A stretch of DNA of 64,000 bases from JAPORK01 sp026710285 (GTDB taxonomy: Bacteria > Pseudomonadota > Gammaproteobacteria > Pseudomonadales > Endozoicomonadaceae), in assembly GCA_965201045.1 (NCBI GenBank), contig OZ241746.1, positions 62,001 through 126,000 of the forward strand. The letters run 5' to 3'. The notes beneath the pieces were generated by a model. The model saw only the letters and a list, made by a program, of their open reading frames with translations. It did not search any database and was not told the origin of the DNA. This document shows, piece after piece, positions 40,201 through 48,601 of the stretch. Numbering within the stretch: position 1 is the first letter of the stretch; the number at the start of each line of letters is the position of its first letter. Made by a program: the position numbers and the translations under genes.

Positions 40201-42824
40201 TCAGGTTGTTTATCGCTATTAATACATAATGATCTTACAGAAGGCAACGGACCTTTCGTTGCTGGTAATAACCACTGCCTGACTGGCTGGCTGAGCACAT
40301 TTGCCTTTGATACAGAGATAACAGAGCGTTCACCCTGTGCACTCTGCTGATAACTGACCACACATCTGTCACTGTCATCATAATGAATAACAGTCATTTC
40401 GCCATCAGGCAGATGTATTCGAATAACTCTTCCGGTATCATCATAATCCTGTGTAATATCCAGTGTGATTAACTGTCCTGATTCTTTAAAAAGATAGCTG
40501 CTTTGTCGGGCAATACGTCCATACCGATCATAGCTGATTTTTTTTACCGGCCACCAGTGATCTTGCTGCTGTTTACCTGCTGTATCAATGGATTCGGTAA
40601 AACTTTTCAGCACTCTTCCTGCACTGTCAAACACAACTTTATTCTGTAATCCATTTACAGCTGTAATCATGACCTGATTGAGTTTCTCAGATATCGTATA
40701 ACTATAATAAATACTGGCAGCAAAATAAGTACCTACAGCACGCTCTGTTTTTATTAGCCGGTCCCATTGATCGTAATAATAACAGTTGCTGTATTTTTTC
40801 TCTGCATCTGTTACCATGAGGACCTGATTTGTGAACAGGCTGGTTGTCGTATAAGATGAAATCAGGCGTTTATTGTCAGATAATTCAATAGCACTATAAG
40901 TTGTTTTAGTATAATTATCCGGACTTTTTATATAATAGTAATCTTTGATCACAAAATCTGGTAAATCAGTCTCATTTTGCTTACCTGTTACTATCAGTTG
41001 CTTTAGCAAACCATAAGTCAATAAATCATCAGGATTATTATAATAACGACGAATTGTTGTTAATTGTTGATTACCTGACTGTTTAGTTTGATGGTCAAGA
41101 ATAGTAATATAGCCTTTTCTATTGTAGTTAATCTTCTTACGATAATAATTGTATATTGTTACAGGTGAGAGTGAATTTGTACTGATGTTGGTATTAGCAG
41201 GATAATAGGTAGTGGATTCTGTTAATATAGCAAAAGGCCATTCCTTTGAAACAGCCGGACAGGCAGTATCACCCGTTAGCGGACAGTAATTGTTAATAGT
41301 TACACGTCCATAGGTATCTGTTTTCCTTATTACTCTTCCCAGCGCATCATAACGGGCAGTTACTGTGGTTATTGTAGGTGTATTAGTTCTGCTTCCCCAA
41401 ACCCAGGTTATTATTTTTAACGGCAGACTGTAGGTAGATGGCAAATCAGCAAAAGTAGCATTTGCACAACCATCAGACTGATCAGTACGACAAAAAAAGT
41501 AGTGTACTGCTGATAAAACATGCCCGGTTCTGTCGCTAATTTGCCGCTCATCAGTCATCAGATGATATTTGTTATAAGTACGAATTTCTCGTATGAGACC
41601 GTTATCCTGTTCAGTCTGATAAGTATAACTGACAGGTGCTTCAAACAATCGGTCTTTTGGTGAATTGGTTGTAATATTCAATTCTGCATTAAAGCTAAGA
41701 TAGTTATGTTCATTGCTATTAGTTTTACCATATCGGTAACGGCTTACCATAACCGGTTCACCAAAACCTGGATCAACCGTTTCTTTAACCACTGCGCACA
41801 AAGCATGCAATACTAATGTGCTATGTACAGGAACTTTTATTTCATCTGTACAATTATAAGTAATCAGGTTCTTTAATCCTGTTGGATAATGTACACTTGT
41901 TATAAAATGACTCACATAATAAAAATAAATACCATGACCTGTATTATCAAGTGATAAAGGTAGGGTCACACTTCGTATTTCACTGTTTTTTTCATTAATT
42001 AATACCACAACCGGCTTACCAACACTTCCCTGACTAACAATCCGGATATCATGATTTTTTCTGTATAATTTAACACTATGTCCTTCAGTATCTTTTATCG
42101 ATTGCAACAGATGAGTACCGGGTATATAGCTAAAACGAACATCCCAGCCATCCTGTTGTTCCAAACGAACTTCATAACCTTTATGATTCAGTGTTTCCCG
42201 TAAACCATTGGCATAAGTAATTACAAAATGTGTACTGATATCTCCCCGAATAACCATATCGTGAAGCTTATGGTACAGTGGTTTCCAGTGACCATCTGGT
42301 TGCTTCTTTAAAAAAAAATCTTGTCCAAAAGAAGTAGTCAGCTGATGAGTAACCGGATTAAAGTGCGTCAGATTCCAGCTCCAGCCTGTTCCCAGCCCGT
42401 CAGGATTAGCTAATGAATTGCTGCTATAATTAACATTCAGATTAATATCAGGTCCATGCCCTAAATTACTCAACATACTGCTGGTTTTAACATAAGTGCT
42501 GAAAATGCCTGTGCGTGGATCAACAGTAGCACCCCATACTTTTTTAAAATTAAATGCATTTGACCATGGTGTTGTTTTATCTAATACTGAAGAATAAAAC
42601 TTATGTCGTTTTTTTTCTAAGGTTGATCTGTGCTTAACATAATCTCTGCTTACCATTTTATTATCAGCATTATACAAATAATCAAAGGTGTTAGTCTGCA
42701 TATCAGTGAAGTTGCTGTTTTTTATATTTACTTCAGAACAAAACAAGTTTATTATACAACATAGTAACAGAATAATTAATATTGAAAAACAATAGCAATA
42801 TGTTTTTCTGTATTGAATTAACAT
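37299..42824 (-). CDS. R7: giant exported RHS/YD-repeat protein with C-terminal Cys-His domain
   Basis: This protein of 1,841 residues has an ATG at 42824 with AAGGT upstream. The hydrophobic segment ends at Cys29 (NLFCSE) and the linker to PWSNAFNF is its own. Shell, Cys loops and core (SEDPAG, TDPSGN) are complete. From the core through the hydrophobic stretch, linker and first part of the tip the sequence equals R6 almost base for base. Just before the core it equals R5 instead (FYYGDT type), with the switch near 38,630. Around residues 540-620 it is nearly identical to R8. In the tip, Cys1695 (CDTGT), His1785 (GYNHIAV) and Asp1808 (FFDKKG) are conserved, and the stretch of about 50 residues after Cys carries most differences from R6. 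The nearest upstream gene, R8, is 140 bp away. Confidence 0.9.
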   Translation of the reverse strand: MLIQYRKTYCYCFSILIILLLCCIINLFCSEVNIKNSNFTDMQTNTFDYLYNADNKMVSRDYVKHRSTLEKKRHKFYSSVLDKTTPWSNAFNFKKVWGATVDPRTGIFSTYVKTSSMLSNLGHGPDINLNVNYSSNSLANPDGLGTGWSWNLTHFNPVTHQLTTSFGQDFFLKKQPDGHWKPLYHKLHDMVIRGDISTHFVITYANGLRETLNHKGYEVRLEQQDGWDVRFSYIPGTHLLQSIKDTEGHSVKLYRKNHDIRIVSQGSVGKPVVVLINEKNSEIRSVTLPLSLDNTGHGIYFYYVSHFITSVHYPTGLKNLITYNCTDEIKVPVHSTLVLHALCAVVKETVDPGFGEPVMVSRYRYGKTNSNEHNYLSFNAELNITTNSPKDRLFEAPVSYTYQTEQDNGLIREIRTYNKYHLMTDERQISDRTGHVLSAVHYFFCRTDQSDGCANATFADLPSTYSLPLKIITWVWGSRTNTPTITTVTARYDALGRVIRKTDTYGRVTINNYCPLTGDTACPAVSKEWPFAILTESTTYYPANTNISTNSLSPVTIYNYYRKKINYNRKGYITILDHQTKQSGNQQLTTIRRYYNNPDDLLTYGLLKQLIVTGKQNETDLPDFVIKDYYYIKSPDNYTKTTYSAIELSDNKRLISSYTTTSLFTNQVLMVTDAEKKYSNCYYYDQWDRLIKTERAVGTYFAASIYYSYTISEKLNQVMITAVNGLQNKVVFDSAGRVLKSFTESIDTAGKQQQDHWWPVKKISYDRYGRIARQSSYLFKESGQLITLDITQDYDDTGRVIRIHLPDGEMTVIHYDDSDRCVVSYQQSAQGERSVISVSKANVLSQPVRQWLLPATKGPLPSVRSLCINSDKQPDSRVSVITYDGFGRQIMTKDPGGRIIRKNYDSLGRLTDTTDPAGNRIHSVYNLTGHIIQSLVYPVAGGRYLLSSSGYNRAGQLLWSAGEDGKRTFYTYTTDGMIATVIKPHWHVFSWQYNILNLPVSQSTNNKLQWSVIYNNITLNLHKKTDITGTKTYAYSDDGLIQKLIHVGKNSYSNYKLQWKYDDNRRIINTTDISGNKTANQYDRLGRITHISYQSCQKNNTETLFVPVYDGFSRIKSVHYGSGLYRVFHYNAWGHKDQITDTQKKQLISAWSMIYGINGNIVRLSQTIEKKQFSILHYRYDRLDNLVSMQCQGSSGLPLCPHDTSLSGSGLKQAPVIIRQDYTFTPLNRLESIQEVLQPLQQKQTISKTINYYYTNTKVPLRFQQISTAWNHNKPVLQDFIYDDMGNMTTDGQNNHITYNALNEVVRVISSTGKLSDYTYDGSGKKVIEKNINGLSYFFYYGDTIINEKIIDTQQGSHIMGYLGVAKTTNGIISEYYQSSYKGDITGIFKKNNDGCYCFQQRNIYSPYGMIWHEKSKMLPLYQQTLQGFDGERTDPATGWQFLGNGNRTYNPAQRYFLSEDPAGGGYAFGSNNPVMNTDPSGNSPRWLGEAFKWAGYISTLGLSALHQRWANITAAVMQTGCTVVTLGAVVAGVGSAALAGVVTGAAAIGSIPVAAAAIPANRGLNIAGKIIGMTEMAVSVAAGALNLLPFSFSGQEAGTVDIQTVKFPFRMLSIKSKISSGSDIPAVSECASLSEEELTGAVQSLPKSVSPSDDLLTDLSILAPDGFLEFENEKEVSQAWLYLRASSFKNNIECDTGTILLAYHFTKKPLLASDLADFLFVRKKYFYSNDLFSKDHPYFKALTKVLKPMQGAYVRYNLGSYTIERLRDALKRGDNCIIASGYNHIAVIRRIPENPINFRFGVYHFFDKKGLDVLYYNSLNRFFYSPYHNKTIVTGYMQMK

Positions 42825-42872
42825 TGTTATACCTTAATGATTGATAATCAGGACTTCTGTCACTTACTGATA

Positions 42873-42878
42873 ATTATA
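42873..42878 (-). promoter_or_regulatory. Possible -10 box of R7
   Basis: A perfect TATAAT occurs on the minus strand about 50 bp before the R7 start in the 140-bp spacer. No matching -35 hexamer lies 16-18 bp upstream, so this is only a weak candidate. Confidence 0.2.
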
Positions 42879-42964
42879 GAAAAAATCGGTAATACTTTTT
42901 TCTCTCAGAATTCAGGAGTTCAGGAGTTAATAATATCCATCATCACAGCTGCAAAGTTCACAGG

Positions 42965-45900
42965 TTACTGCTTAATCTGCATATAAAAAATAACTGCATT
43001 CCCAGATAGATACCTGTCGGTCTCAAACCATGTGTCCGGGTAAGCCGTTTTGGACATTCTTATACCATCCTGGTCATCAAACAGAAAAATACTGAAGTCA
43101 CTCTTCTTAAGAGTGGATCCTCCCAGCATTTTTATTACAGTTATATGGTCATAGCCACCAACCACTGAATAACTTTCACGATGTAGTGGCAAATCTTTAA
43201 GCGCTTCCCAAAAGGGCATATTAATATTGCGGTACTGACCATACCTTACTGGTGCTAATACTGTCGCTAAAGCTTTAAAATACCGTTCAGCGCTTCCATA
43301 ACGATCAACAGACAAAGCACACATATAGCGTTCATTCAAAAATTCATTCAGATCAATAATATTAAGTGGCTTTTCAGCAAAAGTGTATGCTAAAAAAATA
43401 GTTCCGGTATCACACATTATATTTTCTCCACATGATGAATGACGTAAAAAAAGCCATATACTTGAAGCTTGAATATAATCATTGAATCTTAAATATCCAT
43501 CGGGTGCAATTAGCCAGAGTAAACCCATCATAGTAGCAGGAGCAGGAGCTGGAGCAGGGGCTGGAGCTGGAGCTGGATTATTCTGAGCCGCTGGCTCAGC
43601 CTCAATCATGAGCTCATCTGCCTCAGCATTAGCAATACTTCCTTTTATGATTTTCTGAAAAGGAACCTTGAACATTTCAAAATCCACTGTACTCGCTTCC
43701 TCTCCATTAATGGCAAAGGGTAAACGACTAGCAGCTCCCACCGCAACTGAAACAGCCATTTCTGCCATACCTATAACCTTTCCTGCGATATTAAGCCCTT
43801 TATTAGCAGGGATTGCAGCAGCTACAACCGGGATACTACCAATGGCAGCAGTACCTGCCACAACGCCTGCCAGAGCCGCATAACCTGCACCAGCTGCGGC
43901 TGCTCCCAGGGTGGTAACGGTACATCCGGTCTGCATAACCGCAGCAGTAATATTAGCCCAGCGCTGATGCAATGCACCTAAGCCCAATGTGCTGATATAA
44001 CCTGCCCATTTAAAAGCTTCTCCGAGCCATTGGGGAGTATTACCAGACGGATCAGTATTCATGACTGGATTATTACTACCAAAAGCATAACCATCACCTA
44101 CCGGATCTTCACTGAGGAAATAACGTTGTGCCGGATTATACGTCCGATTGCCGTTACCTAAAAATTGCCACCCTGTGGCGGGATCTGTTCGCTCACCATC
44201 AAATCCTTGTAAAGTTTGTTGATACAGTGGCAGCATCTTGGATTTTTCATGCCAAATCATGCCATAAGGACTATAAATATTACGTTGTTGAAAGTAATAA
44301 CGTCCGTTGTTGTTTTTTTTAAAAATGCCAGTAATATCACCTTTATAACTGCTTTGATAATATTCACTGATTATACCGTCTATTGTTTTTGCCACACCGA
44401 GATAACCAGTGATGTGTGAACCCTGTTGCAGATCCATAATTTTTTCGTTTATAAGTGTATTACCAGAATAAAAAAGATAACTAAGATCATTGGCGTTTTT
44501 TTCCATAACTTCTTTACCACTACCATCATAGGTATAATCGCTTAGTTTTCCTGTTGAGGAAATAACCCGAACAACTTCATTCAATGCATTATAAGTAATA
44601 TGATTATTTTGTCCGTCCGTTGTCATATTACCCATATCATCATAAATAAAATTTTGTAAAACTGGTTTATTATGATTCCAGGCAGTACTGATTTGCTGAA
44701 AGCGCAAAGGTACCTTAGTATTTGTATAATAATAATTTATTGCTTTGTTTATTGTTTGTTTTTGCTGTACAGGTTGTAATACTTCGTGAATACTATCTAA
44801 TCGGTTAAGTGATGTAAACGTATAATCCTGTCGGATAATCATCGGTGCCTGTTTCAATCCTGAACCACTGAACGATGTATCATGCGGACACAAAGGCAAA
44901 ACGGATGAACTCTGACACTGCATACTGACAAGATTGTCCAGTCTGTCATAGCGATAATGCAGTACAGCAAGTTGTTTCTTTTCTGTTGTTTGACTTAATC
45001 TGACAATATTACCATTAATACCATATATCATTGACCATGCAGATATAAGCTGCTTGTTTTGTGTATCGGTTATCTGATCTTCATGTCCCCAGGTATCATA
45101 ATGAAATACACGATACAGACCACTGCCATAATTAATAGACTTTATGCGAGAAAAACAATCGTAGACAGGTACAAATAACGTTTCGGTATTATTTTTTTGA
45201 CAGGACTGATAACTGATACGGGTAATGCGTCCTAACCGGTCATATTGATTAGCTGTTGTATTACCAGAAATATCTGTAGTATTTATAATACGTCTGTTAT
45301 TATCATACTTCCATTGCAGTTTATAATCAGAGTAGCTGTTTTTTCCAACATGAATTAATTCCTGCATTAGTCCGTCATCGCTATAAGCGTAAGTTTTAGT
45401 TCCTGTGATATCAGTTTTTTTGTACAGATTTAATGTAATATTATTATAGATAACACTCCATTGTTTTTTATTGTCTGCAGACTGACTAACAGGAAGATTC
45501 AGAATATTGTATTTCCATGAAAAAACAAACCTGTTTGATTTTGCAATTGTTGCAATCATTCCATCTGCTGTATAAGTATAAAAAGTGCGTTTGCCATCTT
45601 CTCCTGCATTCCAGAGTAACTGACCTGCTCTGTTGTAACCAGAGGATGATAACAGGTAACGTCCTCCTGCAACAGGATATGCCCAGGATTGTATAATCTG
45701 TCCGGTAAGGTTATATATCGAATGTATTCTGTTGCCTGCCGGATCTGTGGTATCAGTTAATCGTCCCAGTGAATCATAGTTTTTTCTGATAATTCTGCCT
45801 CCGGGATCTTTTGTCATAATTTGTCGTCCAAAACCATCATAAACGATCACAGAGACACGAGAATCAGGTTGTTTATCGCTATTAATACATAATGAGCTTA

Positions 45901-48499
45901 CAGAAGGCAATGGACCTTTCGTTGCTGGCAATAACCACTGCCTGACTGGCTGGCTGAGCACATTTGCCTTTGATACAGAGATAACAGAGCGTTCACCCTG
46001 TGCACTCTGCTGATAACTGATCACACATCTATCACTGTCATCATAATGCATAACCGCCATTCTGCCATCAGGCAGATGCTTGCGCATCACTCTTCCGGTA
46101 TCATCATAATCCTGCGTAATATTCAGTATGATTAATTGTCCTGACTCTTTAAAAAGATAGCTGCTTTGTCGGGCAACACGTCCATACTGATCATAACTGA
46201 ATTTTTTTATCGGCCACCAGTGATCTTGCTGCTGTTTACCTACTGTATCAATGGATTCAGTAAAACTTTTCAGCACTCTTCCTGCACTGTCAAACACAAC
46301 TTTCTTCTGTAATCCATTTACAGCTGTAATCATAACCTGATTAAGATTTTCAGATATCGTATAACTATAATAAATACTGGCAGCAAAATTAGTACCTGCC
46401 GCACGTTCTGTTTTTATTAGTCGGTCCCATTGATCGTAATAATAACGGTTGCTGTATTTTTTCTCTGCATCTGTTACCATGAGGACCTGATTTGTGAACA
46501 GGCTGGTTGTCGTATAAGATGAAATCAGGCGTTTATTGTCAGATAATTCAATAGCACTATAAGTTGTTTTAGTATAATTATTCGGACTTTTTATATAATA
46601 GTAATCTTTGATCACAGAATCTGGTAAATCAGTCTCATTTTGCTTACCTGTTACTATCAGTTGCTTTAACAAACCATAAGTTAATAAATCATCAGGATTA
46701 TTATAATAACGACGAATTGTTGTTAATTGTTGATTACCTGACTGTTTAGTTTGATGGTCAAGAATAGTAATATAGCCTTTTCTATTGTAGTTAATCTTCT
46801 TACGATAATAATTGTATATTGTTACAGGTGAGAGTGAATTTGTACTGATGTTGGTATTAGCAGGATAATAGGTAGTGGATTCTGTTAATATAGCAAAAGG
46901 CCATTCCTTTGAAACAGCCGGACAGGCAGTATCACCCGTTAGCGGACAGTAATTGTTAATAGTTACACGTCCATAGGTATCTGTTTTCCTTATTACTCTT
47001 CCCAGCGCATCATAACGGGCAGTTACTGTGGTTATAGCAGGTGTATTTGCTCTGTTTCCCCAGACCCGGGTTATTATTTTTAACGGCAGACTATAGGTAG
47101 CTGGCAAGTCAGCAAAAGTGGTATTTGCACAACCATCAGGCTGATCAGTACGACAAAAAAAGTAGTGTACTGCTGATAAAACATGCCCGGTTCTGTCGCT
47201 AATTTGCTGCTCATCAGTCATCAGATGATATTTGTTATAAGTACGAACTTCTCGTATGAGACCGTTATCTTGTTCAGTCTGATAAGTATAACTGACAGGC
47301 GCTTCAAACAATTGGTCTTTTGATGAATGGGTTGTAATATTCAACTTTGCATTAAAGCTAAGATAATTATGTTCATTGCTATTGGTTTTACCATACCGGT
47401 AACGGCTTACCATAACCGGTTCACCAAACCCCGGATCAACCATTTCTTTAACCACCGCGCACAAAGCATGCAATACTAATGTGCTATGTGCAGGAACTTT
47501 CATTTCATCTGTACAATTATAAGCAATCAGGTTCTTTAATCCTGTTGGATAATGCACACTGGTTATAAAATGGTTTAAATAATAAAAATAAATACCATGA
47601 CCTATATTATCAATTGATAAAGGTAGGGTCACACTACGTATTTCACTGTTTTTTTCATTAATTAATACCACAACCGGCTTACCAATGCTTCCCTGACTAA
47701 CAATCCGGATATCATGATTTTTTCTATACAGTTTAATGCTATGTCCTTCAGCATCTTTTATCGATTGCAACAGATGAGTGCCGGGTATATAGCTAAAACG
47801 AACATCCCAACCATCCTGTTGCTCCAGACGAACTTCATAACCTTTATGATTCAGTGTTTCCCGTAAACCATTGGCATAAGTAATTACAAAATATGTACTG
47901 ATATCTCCCCGAATAACCATATCGTGAAGCTTATGGTACAGTGGTTTCCAGTGACCATCTGGTTGTTTCTTTAAAAAAAAATCTTGTCCAAAAGAAGTAG
48001 TCAGCTGATGAGTAACCGGATTAAAGTGCGTCAGATTCCAGCTCCAGCCTGTTCCCAGCCCATCAGGATTAGCTAATGAATTGCTGCTATAATTGACATT
48101 CAGATTAATATCAGGTCCATGTCCTAAATTACTTAGCATACTACCTGTTTTAACATAAGCACTGAGAATACCTGTGCGTGGATCAACAGTAATACCCCAT
48201 ACTTTTTTAAAATTAAATGCATTTGACCATGGTGTTGTTTCATCTGATGCTGAAGAATAAACTTTGTGTTGTTTTTTTACTAAATTTGATTTACGTTTAA
48301 TATAACTTTTAATTATTTTTTTATTTTTATAATTGTCCAAATAGTCAAAATCCAAATAATCAAAAAGAGCAGAATGCTTATCAGCTAAACTTCTGTTTTG
48401 TATATTTGATTCTTTACAAAATAAATTTACTCTGCAACATAATAACGCAGTAAGTAATATAAAGAAGAATAAAAATATTTTTTTATATTGAGCTGACAT
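42965..48499 (-). CDS. R8: giant exported RHS/YD-repeat protein with Ala-Pro linker and C-terminal Cys-His domain
   Basis: This protein of 1,844 residues has its ATG at 48499 after a GAG ribosome site. The Phe-rich segment ends near Cys28 (NLFCKE), and the N-terminal linker is a few residues longer than in neighbours. Shell and Cys loops are kept (CRTDQPDGC, CPLTGDTAC, CQSSSVLPLC). One YD-type unit reads YDCFSR where others have YDGFSR. The core has SEDPVG and TDPSGNT. Between the hydrophobic stretch and the tip is a low-complexity Ala-Pro run (about seven AP units) encoded by a hexanucleotide-like repeat at 43535-43577. The tip is a different version of the common domain, with CDTGT at Cys1696, His1785 in GYDHITV, FDDQDG around 1808 and the end FYMQIK. 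It is most like the R9 tip. Its segment just before the core is nearly identical to R6. Confidence 0.9.
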   Translation of the reverse strand: MSAQYKKIFLFFFILLTALLCCRVNLFCKESNIQNRSLADKHSALFDYLDFDYLDNYKNKKIIKSYIKRKSNLVKKQHKVYSSASDETTPWSNAFNFKKVWGITVDPRTGILSAYVKTGSMLSNLGHGPDINLNVNYSSNSLANPDGLGTGWSWNLTHFNPVTHQLTTSFGQDFFLKKQPDGHWKPLYHKLHDMVIRGDISTYFVITYANGLRETLNHKGYEVRLEQQDGWDVRFSYIPGTHLLQSIKDAEGHSIKLYRKNHDIRIVSQGSIGKPVVVLINEKNSEIRSVTLPLSIDNIGHGIYFYYLNHFITSVHYPTGLKNLIAYNCTDEMKVPAHSTLVLHALCAVVKEMVDPGFGEPVMVSRYRYGKTNSNEHNYLSFNAKLNITTHSSKDQLFEAPVSYTYQTEQDNGLIREVRTYNKYHLMTDEQQISDRTGHVLSAVHYFFCRTDQPDGCANTTFADLPATYSLPLKIITRVWGNRANTPAITTVTARYDALGRVIRKTDTYGRVTINNYCPLTGDTACPAVSKEWPFAILTESTTYYPANTNISTNSLSPVTIYNYYRKKINYNRKGYITILDHQTKQSGNQQLTTIRRYYNNPDDLLTYGLLKQLIVTGKQNETDLPDSVIKDYYYIKSPNNYTKTTYSAIELSDNKRLISSYTTTSLFTNQVLMVTDAEKKYSNRYYYDQWDRLIKTERAAGTNFAASIYYSYTISENLNQVMITAVNGLQKKVVFDSAGRVLKSFTESIDTVGKQQQDHWWPIKKFSYDQYGRVARQSSYLFKESGQLIILNITQDYDDTGRVMRKHLPDGRMAVMHYDDSDRCVISYQQSAQGERSVISVSKANVLSQPVRQWLLPATKGPLPSVSSLCINSDKQPDSRVSVIVYDGFGRQIMTKDPGGRIIRKNYDSLGRLTDTTDPAGNRIHSIYNLTGQIIQSWAYPVAGGRYLLSSSGYNRAGQLLWNAGEDGKRTFYTYTADGMIATIAKSNRFVFSWKYNILNLPVSQSADNKKQWSVIYNNITLNLYKKTDITGTKTYAYSDDGLMQELIHVGKNSYSDYKLQWKYDNNRRIINTTDISGNTTANQYDRLGRITRISYQSCQKNNTETLFVPVYDCFSRIKSINYGSGLYRVFHYDTWGHEDQITDTQNKQLISAWSMIYGINGNIVRLSQTTEKKQLAVLHYRYDRLDNLVSMQCQSSSVLPLCPHDTSFSGSGLKQAPMIIRQDYTFTSLNRLDSIHEVLQPVQQKQTINKAINYYYTNTKVPLRFQQISTAWNHNKPVLQNFIYDDMGNMTTDGQNNHITYNALNEVVRVISSTGKLSDYTYDGSGKEVMEKNANDLSYLFYSGNTLINEKIMDLQQGSHITGYLGVAKTIDGIISEYYQSSYKGDITGIFKKNNNGRYYFQQRNIYSPYGMIWHEKSKMLPLYQQTLQGFDGERTDPATGWQFLGNGNRTYNPAQRYFLSEDPVGDGYAFGSNNPVMNTDPSGNTPQWLGEAFKWAGYISTLGLGALHQRWANITAAVMQTGCTVTTLGAAAAGAGYAALAGVVAGTAAIGSIPVVAAAIPANKGLNIAGKVIGMAEMAVSVAVGAASRLPFAINGEEASTVDFEMFKVPFQKIIKGSIANAEADELMIEAEPAAQNNPAPAPAPAPAPAPATMMGLLWLIAPDGYLRFNDYIQASSIWLFLRHSSCGENIMCDTGTIFLAYTFAEKPLNIIDLNEFLNERYMCALSVDRYGSAERYFKALATVLAPVRYGQYRNINMPFWEALKDLPLHRESYSVVGGYDHITVIKMLGGSTLKKSDFSIFLFDDQDGIRMSKTAYPDTWFETDRYLSGNAVIFYMQIKQ
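43535..43577 (-). repeat. Ala-Pro codon repeat in R8
   Basis: Repeated GCTGGA/GCAGGA-like hexamers on the plus strand encode alternating Ala and Pro on the minus strand. Change in copy number would alter linker length by two residues per unit without shifting the frame. Confidence 0.7.
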
Positions 48500-48601
48500 T
48501 TTTATAACTCATTAATAAATCAACAATTTCTCCCCCATAACTTCTTAATAACTGCAGAAAAAAATAATAATATTTTTTAACTGGACTGGAAAATTTTATG
48601 A

